Position numbers and translations under genes: made by a program. A stretch of 9,902 nucleotides of DNA, from contig JACMKY010000291.1 of the NCBI GenBank assembly GCA_014379925.1, positions 1 to 9,902 on the forward strand, read 5' to 3'. Numbering within the stretch: position 1 is the stretch's first letter; each line of letters starts with the position of its first letter. Of the stretch, positions 1-6,102 are shown piece after piece. The stretch comes from Cytophagales bacterium. Lineage in GTDB: Bacteria > Bacteroidota > Bacteroidia > Cytophagales > ES-bin-26. The notes under the pieces were generated by a model. That model was given only the letters and a program-made list of their open reading frames with translations, did not search any database and was not told the DNA's origin.

Positions 1-53
1 CGCACGAATTCGCGCAGTTGAATCATCACCAGGTTGACGAAGGGGTTGTTCAT
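1..53 (-). CDS. ABC transporter permease, N-terminal fragment (gene continues past left edge)
   Basis: Only the first 17 codons lie in the window. Reading the minus strand from the ATG at 53-51 gives MNNPFVNLVMIQLREFVR with no stop before the edge. A short amphipathic lead ending in a 'QLREFVRE'-like motif is how many ABC-2 type permeases of Bacteroidota begin, just before the first membrane helix. The partner ATPase lies directly upstream on the same strand (217-1140), as expected for a two-gene exporter whose membrane subunit pairs with a separate nucleotide-binding subunit. A consensus promoter (135-163) sits in the 163-bp gap, so the permease can be transcribed on its own as well as from the ATPase gene. 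The identification leans on context and on a very short peptide; the substrate is unknown. Confidence 0.6.
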   Translation of the reverse strand, partial: MNNPFVNLVMIQLREFV

Positions 54-104
54 TGATAATGATTAATGACGAATGGTGGATGACTAACGGTGAATGATAA
101 TAAC
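54..104. repeat. AT-rich degenerate repeat, left arm of an inverted pair
   Basis: This stretch consists of imperfect copies of a 7-base word of the type TGAATGA / TTAATGA / TGGATGA. It abuts the permease start codon and would lie in the permease 5' untranslated leader. Bases 74-88 match the reverse complement of 188-202 at 13 of 15 positions, and 89-98 (GGTGAATGAT) match the reverse complement of 206-215 exactly. Similar low-complexity intergenic words occur in Bacteroidota genomes, from memory. The function is unknown. Confidence 0.55.
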
Positions 105-134
105 TGTTTGGACGGGTTTTTTCGTTGCGGACGG

Positions 135-163
135 CAAAGATAGTCTTCTATCCAGCCAGTCAA
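135..163 (-). promoter_or_regulatory. Bacteroidota-type promoter for the ABC permease
   Basis: On the minus strand a TTG box (163-161) is followed after 18 bp by TATCTTTG (142-135), a full match to the TAnnTTTG -7 element used by the Bacteroidota primary sigma factor, with the usual TTG -33 box. Transcription would start near position 129, leaving a leader of about 75 nt before the permease ATG at 53. The element is flanked on both sides by the inverted AT-rich repeats (54-104 and 188-221). Confidence 0.6.
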
Positions 164-187
164 TTACCTTCCGTTAAGGCCGAGAAC

Positions 188-221
188 ATTAGTCATTCAC
201 CATCAATCATTCACCATTAAT
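188..221. repeat. AT-rich degenerate repeat, right arm, with a 14-bp tandem duplication
   Basis: Two direct 14-bp copies, CATTCACCATCAAT (194-207) and CATTCACCATTAAT (208-221), differ at one base. The second copy runs over the stop codon of the ABC ATPase gene (minus-strand TAA at 219-217) and into its last codon. The arm is the inverted counterpart of 54-104. In an RNA reading through from the ATPase gene the two arms could pair around the permease promoter. Confidence 0.55.
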
Positions 222-1140
222 TCTCATCCAATCGTCTTCCCGTCAGGGCCACGAACAGGTCGTCGAGGGTTTTCTTGCGGCATTCAAACTCCCGGATCTG
301 GGCGCCTTCGGCCCGGAGGATGGCCAGCAGCGGCGGCAGGGATTCGGTGATGCTGGCCACCGTGAGGCGGCCCCGGACGCCGGGTTGCGGCCATTCCACC
401 GCCATCAGTCCCGTCAGGTCCGCCAGCGAAGCCGGGCGGAGCGGCTGGTCGAGTTCAAATTCAATGAGTTCTCCGGCCGAAAAAGTGTCCAGCAACGCGT
501 GGAGGGTACCGTCGGCCAGGATGCGGCCGCGGTCCATGATCACGATGCGGTCGCAGAGGGTGGCGGCTTCCTCCATGTAGTGCGTGGTGAGAATCATGGT
601 TGTGCGGCCGTTCTTTTTCAGTTCCATCAGGATGTCCCAGATTTCACGGCGGGCGTTGGGGTCGAGGCCGGTGGTCGGTTCGTCGAGCAGCAGCACTTCG
701 GGGTAGTTGAGCAACGCCACGCCCAGCGCCAGTTTCTGACGCTGTCCGCCCGAAAGGTTCACCACGAACGCCCCTTTCTTTTCGCGCAGGTTCACCCGGT
801 CCAGGATTTCGGCGGTGCGGTCCTTGCCCAGCCGGTAGAAGCTGCCGAACAGGTCGAGCGTTTCCGAGACGGTCATTTTGTCGATGAACTTGGTTTCCTG
901 GAGCGAAAGGCCCATCATCGCCCGGAGCTGGCCCGCGTGGTGCCGCCAGTTTTTGCCCGCAATGGTGATGGTGCCGGTGTCGGGTGTTTGCAGGCCTTCG
1001 ATCATTTCTACCAGCGTGGTCTTGCCCGCCCCGTTGGGACCCAGCAACGCCACGTATTGGGTAGCTGGAATGGTGAGGCTTACGTTGTTTACCGCCTGGA
1101 ATTCTTTGAACGATTTGGAAAGGGATTGGATGGTAATCAA
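217..1140 (-). CDS. ABC transporter ATP-binding protein (ABC-2 / drug-exporter type)
   Basis: This is the ATPase subunit of an exporter: it binds and hydrolyses ATP on the cytoplasmic face to power the adjacent permease. With the start used here (TTG at 1140-1138, protein MITIQSLSKSF..., 307 residues) the motifs are Walker A GPNGAGKTT at 34-42, Q-loop glutamine near 81 (SLQET), signature LSGGQ at 129-133, Walker B VLLLDEP at 149-155 and the switch histidine near 187 (TTHYMEEA). A ~90-residue C-terminal tail ends in KTLDDLFVALTGR, typical of DrrA/NodI-like exporter ATPases. The frame also opens at an upstream TTG (1161-1159, 314 residues). I prefer 1140 because a TACCTTCG promoter box ends at 1164, too close for a start at 1161 to be transcribed, and because the family normally begins a few residues before the first beta strand. 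Neither start has an ATG or a clear Shine-Dalgarno. The substrate cannot be told. Confidence 0.93.
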   Translation of the reverse strand: MITIQSLSKSFKEFQAVNNVSLTIPATQYVALLGPNGAGKTTLVEMIEGLQTPDTGTITIAGKNWRHHAGQLRAMMGLSLQETKFIDKMTVSETLDLFGSFYRLGKDRTAEILDRVNLREKKGAFVVNLSGGQRQKLALGVALLNYPEVLLLDEPTTGLDPNARREIWDILMELKKNGRTTMILTTHYMEEAATLCDRIVIMDRGRILADGTLHALLDTFSAGELIEFELDQPLRPASLADLTGLMAVEWPQPGVRGRLTVASITESLPPLLAILRAEGAQIREFECRKKTLDDLFVALTGRRLDEN

Positions 1141-1163
1141 AAGGACGGAGGGATTTGCCAACG

Positions 1164-1171
1164 CGAAGGTA
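1164..1171 (-). promoter_or_regulatory. Candidate -7 promoter element of the ABC ATPase gene
   Basis: The minus strand reads TACCTTCG at 1171-1164, one base off the Bacteroidota TAnnTTTG consensus. No convincing TTG box was seen 17-23 bp further upstream, so this is a partial promoter. If real, transcription starts around 1157, which favours the TTG at 1140 as the translation start. Confidence 0.35.
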
Positions 1172-1229
1172 GAAATTTCGGTTTTAGCACTCCCCCGCAG
1201 AGAAAAATCTTTTTGAAGACAATTTTTTG

Positions 1230-1261
1230 TTGATCCTTGCTTGTATTATAAAATATGTTTA
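1230..1261 (+). promoter_or_regulatory. Candidate promoter of the M14 peptidase gene
   Basis: In the AT-rich part of the divergent gap, TTG (1230-1232) and TATGTTTA (1254-1261) are separated by 21 bp. This is a seven-of-eight match to TAnnTTTG with acceptable spacing. Transcription would begin near 1268, giving an untranslated leader of roughly 180 nt. I see no riboswitch or other recognisable structure in the rest of the gap (1262-1446), and the open frame starting at 1241 looks non-coding. Confidence 0.3.
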
Positions 1262-1446
1262 AGTAGCGCTGGCAATCATTTGCGCATCAGACACGAATAC
1301 GCACTGTATTCATTAACTACGACGATACCCTTCCATTGCGCAAGCGCCACCCCTGCCTACTTGGGTGAATTACCGCTACATTGCCTCGCTGGAATAAATG
1401 CTGGTGATAACGAACCTCTTTCCAAACAAACCCGGACTCCTGCCCG

Positions 1447-4272
1447 ATGCGCCATTTTTACCGCTTACTCACCGTTACGCTGCTGGTCAACCTGGCGGCA
1501 GCCCACGCCCAGAACCTGCCCTCACCCAAGGAGCACTTTGGGTTCAACATCGGTGACGATTACCAACTGGCAACGTACCCGCAAACCGAAGCGTATTTCA
1601 AGAAACTGGCCGCGGCCTCCGACCGCGTCAAGCTGGTCGACATCGGGCCTACCGAGGAAGGGCGTCGGCAATACATGCTGATCGTTTCGTCGCCGGAGAA
1701 CCTCGGTAAACTGGGTCGTTACCAGGAAATTTCCCGGCAGCTCGCCCGCGCCGAAAACCTCACTGACGAGCAGGCGCGCGCGCTGGCCGGCGAAGGCAAG
1801 GCGGTGGTCTGGATTGACGGTGGTTTGCACGCAACCGAGACCGTCGGGACGATGCAACTCATTGAAACCATCTGGCAGTTGGTGAGCCGCAAAGATCCCG
1901 AAACCCGGCGGATTCTGGATGAGGACGTTATTCTGCTCACGCACGCCAACCCCGACGGGCAGGACATCGTGAGCAACTGGTACATGCGCGAGCCAAAACC
2001 CGAAAAACGGTCGCTCGACAACCTGCCCCGGTTATACCAGAAATACATCGGTCACGACAACAACCGCGATTTTTTCATCATGAACATGAAGGAAACGCAA
2101 AACATTGGCCGTCAGCTATTTGTTGAATGGATTCCGCAGATTATGTACAACCACCACCAGCGCGGTCCGGCGGGGTCGGTGCTGGCGGGTCCTCCGTACC
2201 GCGATCCGTTCAATTACGTCTTTGATCCGCTGATGGTAACCGGCATCGATGCCCTCGGTGCCGCGATGATCAACCGGCTGAATGCCGAAAACAAACCCGG
2301 CTTTACCCGCCTGAGCGGTTCGGTTTTTTCGACCTGGTACAACGGTGGCTTGCGTACCACCACCCACTTTCACAACATGATCGGTCTGCTGACGGAAATC
2401 ATCGGCGGCCCGACTCCGGAAGACGTACCGCTCGTTCCGAAACGGCTCATTCCCAACGGGGCCACGCCGTTTCCGGTGCTCCCGCAAAAGTGGCATTTCC
2501 GGCAATCCATCGACTATTCGGTGTCGCTCAACTACGCGGTGCTGAACTACGCAGCCCGCTACCGGGACGAGGTTTTGTTCAACATGTACCGCATGGGTAA
2601 GAATTCCATCGAACGCGGGAGCCGGGACTACTGGGCCCTTTCTCCCAAACGGATCGACGCCATCGATGAAGCTTACAAGAACGATCCCAAAAAGGTTGTT
2701 TCACCCACCAACGCGGCGCTGGCGCAGTACGGCATGGTTCCCCGGGGGGGTGGCGTACCCCTCAAATATTACGATACCATCATGAAAGCGCCGGTCCTGC
2801 GCGACCCGCGGGGGTTTATTATCCCGGTCGATCAGCCCGACTTTGCCACGGCGGTTAAATTCGTCAATGCCCTGGTCAGAGCCGGGATCCAGGTTCAGCA
2901 GGCAACGACCGACTTCACCGTCGCGGGCAAGCAGTATCCGGCTGGTTCCTACGTGGTTAAAACGGATCAGGCGTTTCGGCCCCACGTGCTGGATATGTTC
3001 GAGCCGCAGGACCACCCCAACGATTTCCAGTACCCGGGTGGCCCTCCCGTTCGTCCTTACGATGCGGCCGGCTGGACCCTGGCTTACCTGATGAATGTTC
3101 AGTTCGACCGGGTCCTGGACCGCTTCGATGGTCCCTTCCGGAAGTTACCTTACGGGGAGTTGCAGTCGCCCGAAGGCCACGTGACGGGCACCCCAAGCGG
3201 CGGCTACGTGTTGAGCGCCCGGGTCAATAACGCGTTCATTGCCGTAAACGACCTGCTTGCATCGGGGGTTGAGGTGTATCGTTTGCCAAATGGAATGGGT
3301 AGTAAATCTTCGGTCGAGTCGGGTGCGTTTTTTGTTCCGGCTTCCGCGAAGGCAAAAGCGTTGCTGGACAAATCGGCCAAAAGCCTGGGCCTGGAAGTGA
3401 CCGGCATTACCAAACGGCCCACCGCGTCGATGAGCAAAGTGACCCCGCTGCGGATTGCTTTGTGGGACACCTACGGCGGGTCGATGCAGTCGGGCTGGGT
3501 TCGCTGGCTGATGGAGCAGTATCATTTTCCGATGAAGGTGGTTTATCCGTCCGACATCGACGCGGGTGACTTGCGGAAGAAGTACGACGTAATTGTTTTC
3601 GTTACCCGCGCGATTCCGCCCGTTGGCGGCAAGGAGGAGGATATTTTCAGCCTGCTCAGAACCGAAGCCAAGCCCGAAACCACCCCCGCTGAATACCGGC
3701 CGCAGCTGGGCAAAATTACCGCGGACAAGTCGGTTCCCCAGTTGAAGTCGTTTTTGGAATCGGGTGGCACGGTAGTGACCATTGGTACCAGCACCAACCT
3801 GGCTTATCATTTAAAGCTGCCCGTCAGGAACGCACTCACCGAAATGACCAGCACCGGACAGGAAAAGCCCCTGCCGGGTGAAAAGTACTACATTCCCGGT
3901 AGCGTATTGCGGGTAAACCTGGATTCCACTCAGCAGGCAACCTGGGGCATGTCCACCCACAGTGACGTTTATTTTGATGCCAGTCCGGTATTCAGGCTGG
4001 CTCCGGAAGCCATCGCCAAGGGGGCGGTTACGCCACTGGCCTGGTTTGCTACCAGTAAACCGTTGCGTAGCGGCTGGGCCTGGGGACAGGCGTATTTGCA
4101 GGATGGCGTGGCCGCGTTTGTTGCTCCGGTTGGATCGGGTAAGTTTTACGCATTCGGGCCGGAGATTACCTTCCGGGCGCAGGCGCAGGGAACGTTTAAG
4201 CTCCTGTTCAATCAATTGTACTCGACCGGTAAAACGGAACCGCAGAGCGTTGATTCGGTGGGCAAGGAGTAA
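1447..4272 (+). CDS. Secreted M14-family zinc metallopeptidase (carboxypeptidase-like), 941 aa
   Basis: A predicted zinc-dependent exopeptidase exported across the inner membrane. Residues 1-21 form a signal peptide (basic MRHFYR, hydrophobic core, cut near AHA/QN). The M14 catalytic domain spans roughly 30-350: zinc ligands H128 and E131 in GLHATE, an NPDG turn at 168-171, the substrate-binding Asn-Arg pair in HDNNRDF (203-209), a third zinc histidine at 236 or 237 (YNHHQ) and the general-base glutamate near 317 (LLTEIIGG). All needed catalytic residues are present, so it should be active. The remaining ~590 residues are not peptidase. A segment beginning RIALWDTYGGSMQSGW (669-684) looks like a Rossmann or class-I amidotransferase-like fold, and the last ~60 residues resemble a beta-rich tail ending near FKLLFNQLYSTG. 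Large two-part M14 proteins of this kind are common in Cytophagales. The substrate is unknown; peptide scavenging or envelope peptide processing is a guess. The ATG at 1447 places the signal peptide at the very N-terminus. The deaminase gene follows after 63 bp and may be co-transcribed. Confidence 0.92.
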   Translation: MRHFYRLLTVTLLVNLAAAHAQNLPSPKEHFGFNIGDDYQLATYPQTEAYFKKLAAASDRVKLVDIGPTEEGRRQYMLIVSSPENLGKLGRYQEISRQLARAENLTDEQARALAGEGKAVVWIDGGLHATETVGTMQLIETIWQLVSRKDPETRRILDEDVILLTHANPDGQDIVSNWYMREPKPEKRSLDNLPRLYQKYIGHDNNRDFFIMNMKETQNIGRQLFVEWIPQIMYNHHQRGPAGSVLAGPPYRDPFNYVFDPLMVTGIDALGAAMINRLNAENKPGFTRLSGSVFSTWYNGGLRTTTHFHNMIGLLTEIIGGPTPEDVPLVPKRLIPNGATPFPVLPQKWHFRQSIDYSVSLNYAVLNYAARYRDEVLFNMYRMGKNSIERGSRDYWALSPKRIDAIDEAYKNDPKKVVSPTNAALAQYGMVPRGGGVPLKYYDTIMKAPVLRDPRGFIIPVDQPDFATAVKFVNALVRAGIQVQQATTDFTVAGKQYPAGSYVVKTDQAFRPHVLDMFEPQDHPNDFQYPGGPPVRPYDAAGWTLAYLMNVQFDRVLDRFDGPFRKLPYGELQSPEGHVTGTPSGGYVLSARVNNAFIAVNDLLASGVEVYRLPNGMGSKSSVESGAFFVPASAKAKALLDKSAKSLGLEVTGITKRPTASMSKVTPLRIALWDTYGGSMQSGWVRWLMEQYHFPMKVVYPSDIDAGDLRKKYDVIVFVTRAIPPVGGKEEDIFSLLRTEAKPETTPAEYRPQLGKITADKSVPQLKSFLESGGTVVTIGTSTNLAYHLKLPVRNALTEMTSTGQEKPLPGEKYYIPGSVLRVNLDSTQQATWGMSTHSDVYFDASPVFRLAPEAIAKGAVTPLAWFATSKPLRSGWAWGQAYLQDGVAAFVAPVGSGKFYAFGPEITFRAQAQGTFKLLFNQLYSTGKTEPQSVDSVGKE

Positions 4273-4335
4273 CGGGGGCACCCATCAGACAGCCGTTTCT
4301 CCTTCCAACGCAACGAGATTTCGTAGTCTGAATTT

Positions 4336-4773
4336 ATGATCGATCAATTCATGCGCCTGGCCATTGAAGAAGCCCGCCAGGGGTGGCAGGAGGGCGGCAT
4401 CCCCATCGGCTCGGTGCTGGTGCGGGAGGGCAAGGTCGTCGCCAAGGGCCGCAACAAGCGGGTGCAGGAAAACAACCCCATCCTGCACGGCGAGATGGAC
4501 TGTCTCCACAACGCCGGGCGCGTCGGTAGCTACCGCAACACCATCCTGTATTCCACCCTGATGCCCTGTTACATGTGCGCGGGCACGGTGGTGCAGTTCA
4601 AGATTCCGATGGTGGTGGTGGGCGAATCGCGGACCTTCAACGGAGCCCGCCAATTGATGGAGGCCCACGGCGTGAACGTAATCGACCTGGACCTGGCGGA
4701 ATGCGTGGCGATGATGGAGGCGTTTATCCGCGAGAAGCCGGAATTGTGGAACGAAGACATCATGGAACTGTAG
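4336..4773 (+). CDS. Zinc-dependent deaminase resembling fungal cytosine deaminase
   Basis: A 145-residue member of the cytidine/deoxycytidylate deaminase fold, probably hydrolysing cytosine (or a related base or nucleoside) to uracil and ammonia in pyrimidine salvage. The zinc site is complete: H51 and catalytic E53 in HGEMD, plus C78 and C81 in PCYMC. From memory of yeast Fcy1, the substrate-pocket residues also line up: N40 (GRNKR, yeast N51), F101 (VVGESRTF, yeast F114), and the C-terminal W138-N-E-D141-I (yeast W152...D155-I). Length is close to the 158-residue yeast enzyme, and the GGIPIG and LHGE contexts match too. Bacterial tRNA adenosine deaminase (TadA) and guanine deaminases share the zinc motif but normally lack this C-terminal W-x-E-D-I tail, so they are less likely. 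Start ATG at 4336; the nearest upstream gene on this strand is the peptidase. No promoter of its own was seen in the 63-bp gap. Confidence 0.85.
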   Translation: MIDQFMRLAIEEARQGWQEGGIPIGSVLVREGKVVAKGRNKRVQENNPILHGEMDCLHNAGRVGSYRNTILYSTLMPCYMCAGTVVQFKIPMVVVGESRTFNGARQLMEAHGVNVIDLDLAECVAMMEAFIREKPELWNEDIMEL

Positions 4774-4827
4774 CGCCCAACGGCACCGGCACAGGTTCTG
4801 GCGAAGTTTCGGGCGGGTTCAGAACGG

Positions 4828-4905
4828 TTACCCCTTCAGCAAAATGGTTTCCAGCCTCTTTATCCGTTCTTCGTGTTCATCGATCTTTTCCAGCCGGGAA
4901 ATCCG
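4828..4905 (-). other. Out-of-frame C-terminal coding remnant of the coiled-coil gene
   Basis: In the frame one base further along from the upstream CDS, the minus strand encodes ISRLEKIDEHEERIKRLE followed by TILLKG and a TAA stop at 4830-4828. This is a clean charged heptad sequence, quite unlike the in-frame end (DFPAGKDR, TGA at 4879-4877). It reads as the natural C-terminus of the preceding gene, separated by one surplus base somewhere around 4900-4925. Removing one G from the minus-strand GGGCGG run at 4903-4908 would give ...TEARRVRA-ISRLEK..., a 142-residue protein. Confidence 0.65.
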
Positions 4906-5257
4906 CCCGGACCCGTCGGGCTTCTGTCCGCTCGAAATAGCCGAGGATGGCGTTGGAGAAGTATTCAAAACCCTGCCTGGACACGGTGTTTTGAGCCAAC
5001 TGATTCACCGTTTCGGCGGGATTGCCCGTTGTTTCGGCAAGATTGCCCACCGTTTCTAGGAGACTACCCATCGTTTCGGCGAGATTGCCCGCCGTTTCTA
5101 AGAGACTACCCATCGTTTCGGCGAGGTTGCTCACCGTTTCGGTGAGATTGCCCACGGTTTGCGAAAGGTTTTGCAGTGTTTCCTTGGTTTGATCCTGGCG
5201 GCGGATCATCTCCGCCATTAGTTCTTCCAATTGGCCAAGGCGTTTTCTGTCATCCAT
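4877..5257 (-). CDS. Small coiled-coil protein of unknown function, C-terminus frameshifted
   Basis: As it stands the frame encodes 126 residues starting MDDRKRLGQLEELMAEM. Residues 29-92 are about nine consecutive heptads of the type L-x-E-T-V-G-N, with leucine and valine/methionine spaced 3/4 (L31, V35, L38, V42, L45, M49 ...), a textbook parallel coiled coil. P80 replaces a core leucine and should kink it. A non-repeat segment, FEYFSNAILGYFERTEAR (98-114), follows. The frame then ends in an arginine- and proline-containing tail that looks out of frame, because a heptad sequence continues in the neighbouring frame to 4828. No signal peptide or membrane segment is seen, so it is probably cytoplasmic. 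The start at 5257 is chosen over the GTG at 5308, which would overlap the preceding gene and add an unrelated stretch. It lies 47 bp downstream of the outer-membrane protein gene on the same strand, with no clear promoter, so the two may form an operon. I do not recognise a function. A sequencing error, a true frameshift mutation or programmed slippage are all possible. Confidence 0.7.
   Translation of the reverse strand: MDDRKRLGQLEELMAEMIRRQDQTKETLQNLSQTVGNLTETVSNLAETMGSLLETAGNLAETMGSLLETVGNLAETTGNPAETVNQLAQNTVSRQGFEYFSNAILGYFERTEARRVRADFPAGKDR
5007..5174. repeat. Eight tandem 21-bp units encoding heptads
   Basis: The plus strand carries units beginning at 5007, 5028, 5049, 5070, 5091, 5112, 5133 and 5154, each close to ACCGTTTCGGCGAGATTGCC + C; the last is the most diverged. 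Units 3+4 (5049-5090) and 5+6 (5091-5132) form a 42-bp higher-order duplication, because both odd units carry the TTTCTA(A/G)GAGACTACCC variant. Each unit is seven codons, so copy-number change keeps the frame of the coiled-coil gene. Confidence 0.9.
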
Positions 5258-5304
5258 CGTGAACAGGGGTTGAAAAGGGAAGTGCGCAAACACCACTGCG
5301 CCGG

Positions 5305-5928
5305 TCACCAGCCCGGATACTGCGGGCGGTATCCGAAACCGTTCGTCCCGAAACGGGAGCTGCCGAAGGAATTGTACGGGGAATAACCGTCCGAAAACCG
5401 GGCGCCTACCCCGAAGGAAAAGTGTTCGCTTACCTTGTACTCCGCCAATACCGACATGCCCTTGCGGTTGAAATCAAGCGACTTGCCCGCGGGCTGGCCC
5501 CAACGACTGGTCTCGTAAAACGAAGTGCCGGTAATGCGCAACCGCTCGGTGGCCTGGTACTGGCCCTGCGCGAAGAGGTACACCTGCTGGCTGGACGGGG
5601 AGGGGGCGTACCGGGCGTCGCCGGTGGGGAAGCCGTAACGCCCGTTGACCAGCGTAGTGCCGGCGCTAAACGTCCAGCGGGGACTCACGCGGTAGCTCAG
5701 GTAAGGCGATACGAACGTTTGCAAGCCCGTCCCGCCCCGGAAACTGGTGAAACTGGTACCGAGTTCCATCCCGAAACGCACTCTTTTTGCCGAAACGGGC
5801 GCAAGGGAGTCGGATGGGGCACGGCGGGTGTACAAGGCGTCGGCAACGGAATTTTGCGCGAAGACGGGCAGCCCGACGAACGTCATCAAGGGCAGCAGAA
5901 GCGCGCGTAGTAGGGAGGTAGCAGCCAT
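5305..5928 (-). CDS. Outer-membrane beta-barrel-like protein, 207 aa
   Basis: The protein starts MAATSLLRALLLPLMTF and has a signal peptide of about 24 residues, cut near VFA/QN. From about residue 50 onward it shows alternating hydrophobic and polar residues with aromatic girdles: RFGMELGTSF, FVSPYLSYRV, WTFSAGTTLV, QVYLFAQGQY, RLRITGTSFYE, MSVLAEYKV and FSFGVGARFSD. Phrases such as 'SYRVSPRW' and 'YKVSEHFSFGVG' are typical of small outer-membrane barrels of Bacteroidota. Roughly eight strands can be counted. The last ~30 residues are rich in Gly, Ser, Phe and Tyr and end in W. The frame opens 24 codons earlier at 6000, but the ATG at 5928 places the signal peptide at the N-terminus. It is divergent from the TspO-like gene, with which it shares a 174-bp gap, and is followed by the coiled-coil gene. 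The exact role (pore, adhesin, structural) cannot be told. Confidence 0.75.
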   Translation of the reverse strand: MAATSLLRALLLPLMTFVGLPVFAQNSVADALYTRRAPSDSLAPVSAKRVRFGMELGTSFTSFRGGTGLQTFVSPYLSYRVSPRWTFSAGTTLVNGRYGFPTGDARYAPSPSSQQVYLFAQGQYQATERLRITGTSFYETSRWGQPAGKSLDFNRKGMSVLAEYKVSEHFSFGVGARFSDGYSPYNSFGSSRFGTNGFGYRPQYPGW

Positions 5929-5945
5929 GGATGAAGTGATTTCTC

Positions 5946-5976
5946 GTAAATTACGCAACCCAATCGAAATTACCAA
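5946..5976 (-). promoter_or_regulatory. Candidate promoter of the outer-membrane protein gene
   Basis: The minus strand shows TTG (5976-5974), a 20-bp gap, then TAATTTAC (5953-5946), a near match to TAnnTTTG just upstream of the ATG at 5928. This would leave only a very short leader of about 10 nt. A second box, TAATTTCG, lies slightly upstream within the same stretch and could be used instead. Confidence 0.35.
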
Positions 5977-6102
5977 CGCGGGAAAAAAACGGTCGTTCAA
6001 CCCCGGAAGCCGCGGATCCCGGAATATCCTTCCTGCGAGAACCCAACCCGACCGAAAGCGTTGCTCCCATCGAAAACCCCGTTCAACCCAACCACCTTTC
6101 CC

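Noticed and set aside
385..1233. Plus-strand 282-codon open frame opposite the ABC ATPase
   Set aside because: It is antisense to a gene with all ABC motifs; composition is that of a shadow frame.
1241..1681. Plus-strand open frame starting MYYKICLSS, overlapping the start of the M14 gene
   Set aside because: It begins in the AT-rich promoter gap, overlaps the peptidase in another frame and has no recognisable protein features.
4795..4825. Inverted repeat GTTCTG ... CAGAAC downstream of the deaminase gene as a terminator
   Set aside because: The stem is only 6 bp with a 19-nt loop and no T run; too weak to call.
5007..5174. Tandem repeats as a CRISPR array
   Set aside because: The 21-bp units are directly adjacent without spacers and stay in frame as protein heptads.
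5258..5308. Upstream GTG start for the coiled-coil gene (adding MTGAVVFAHF...)
   Set aside because: It would overlap the end of the outer-membrane protein gene and add an unrelated hydrophobic stretch; the ATG at 5257 begins the recognisable coiled-coil lead.
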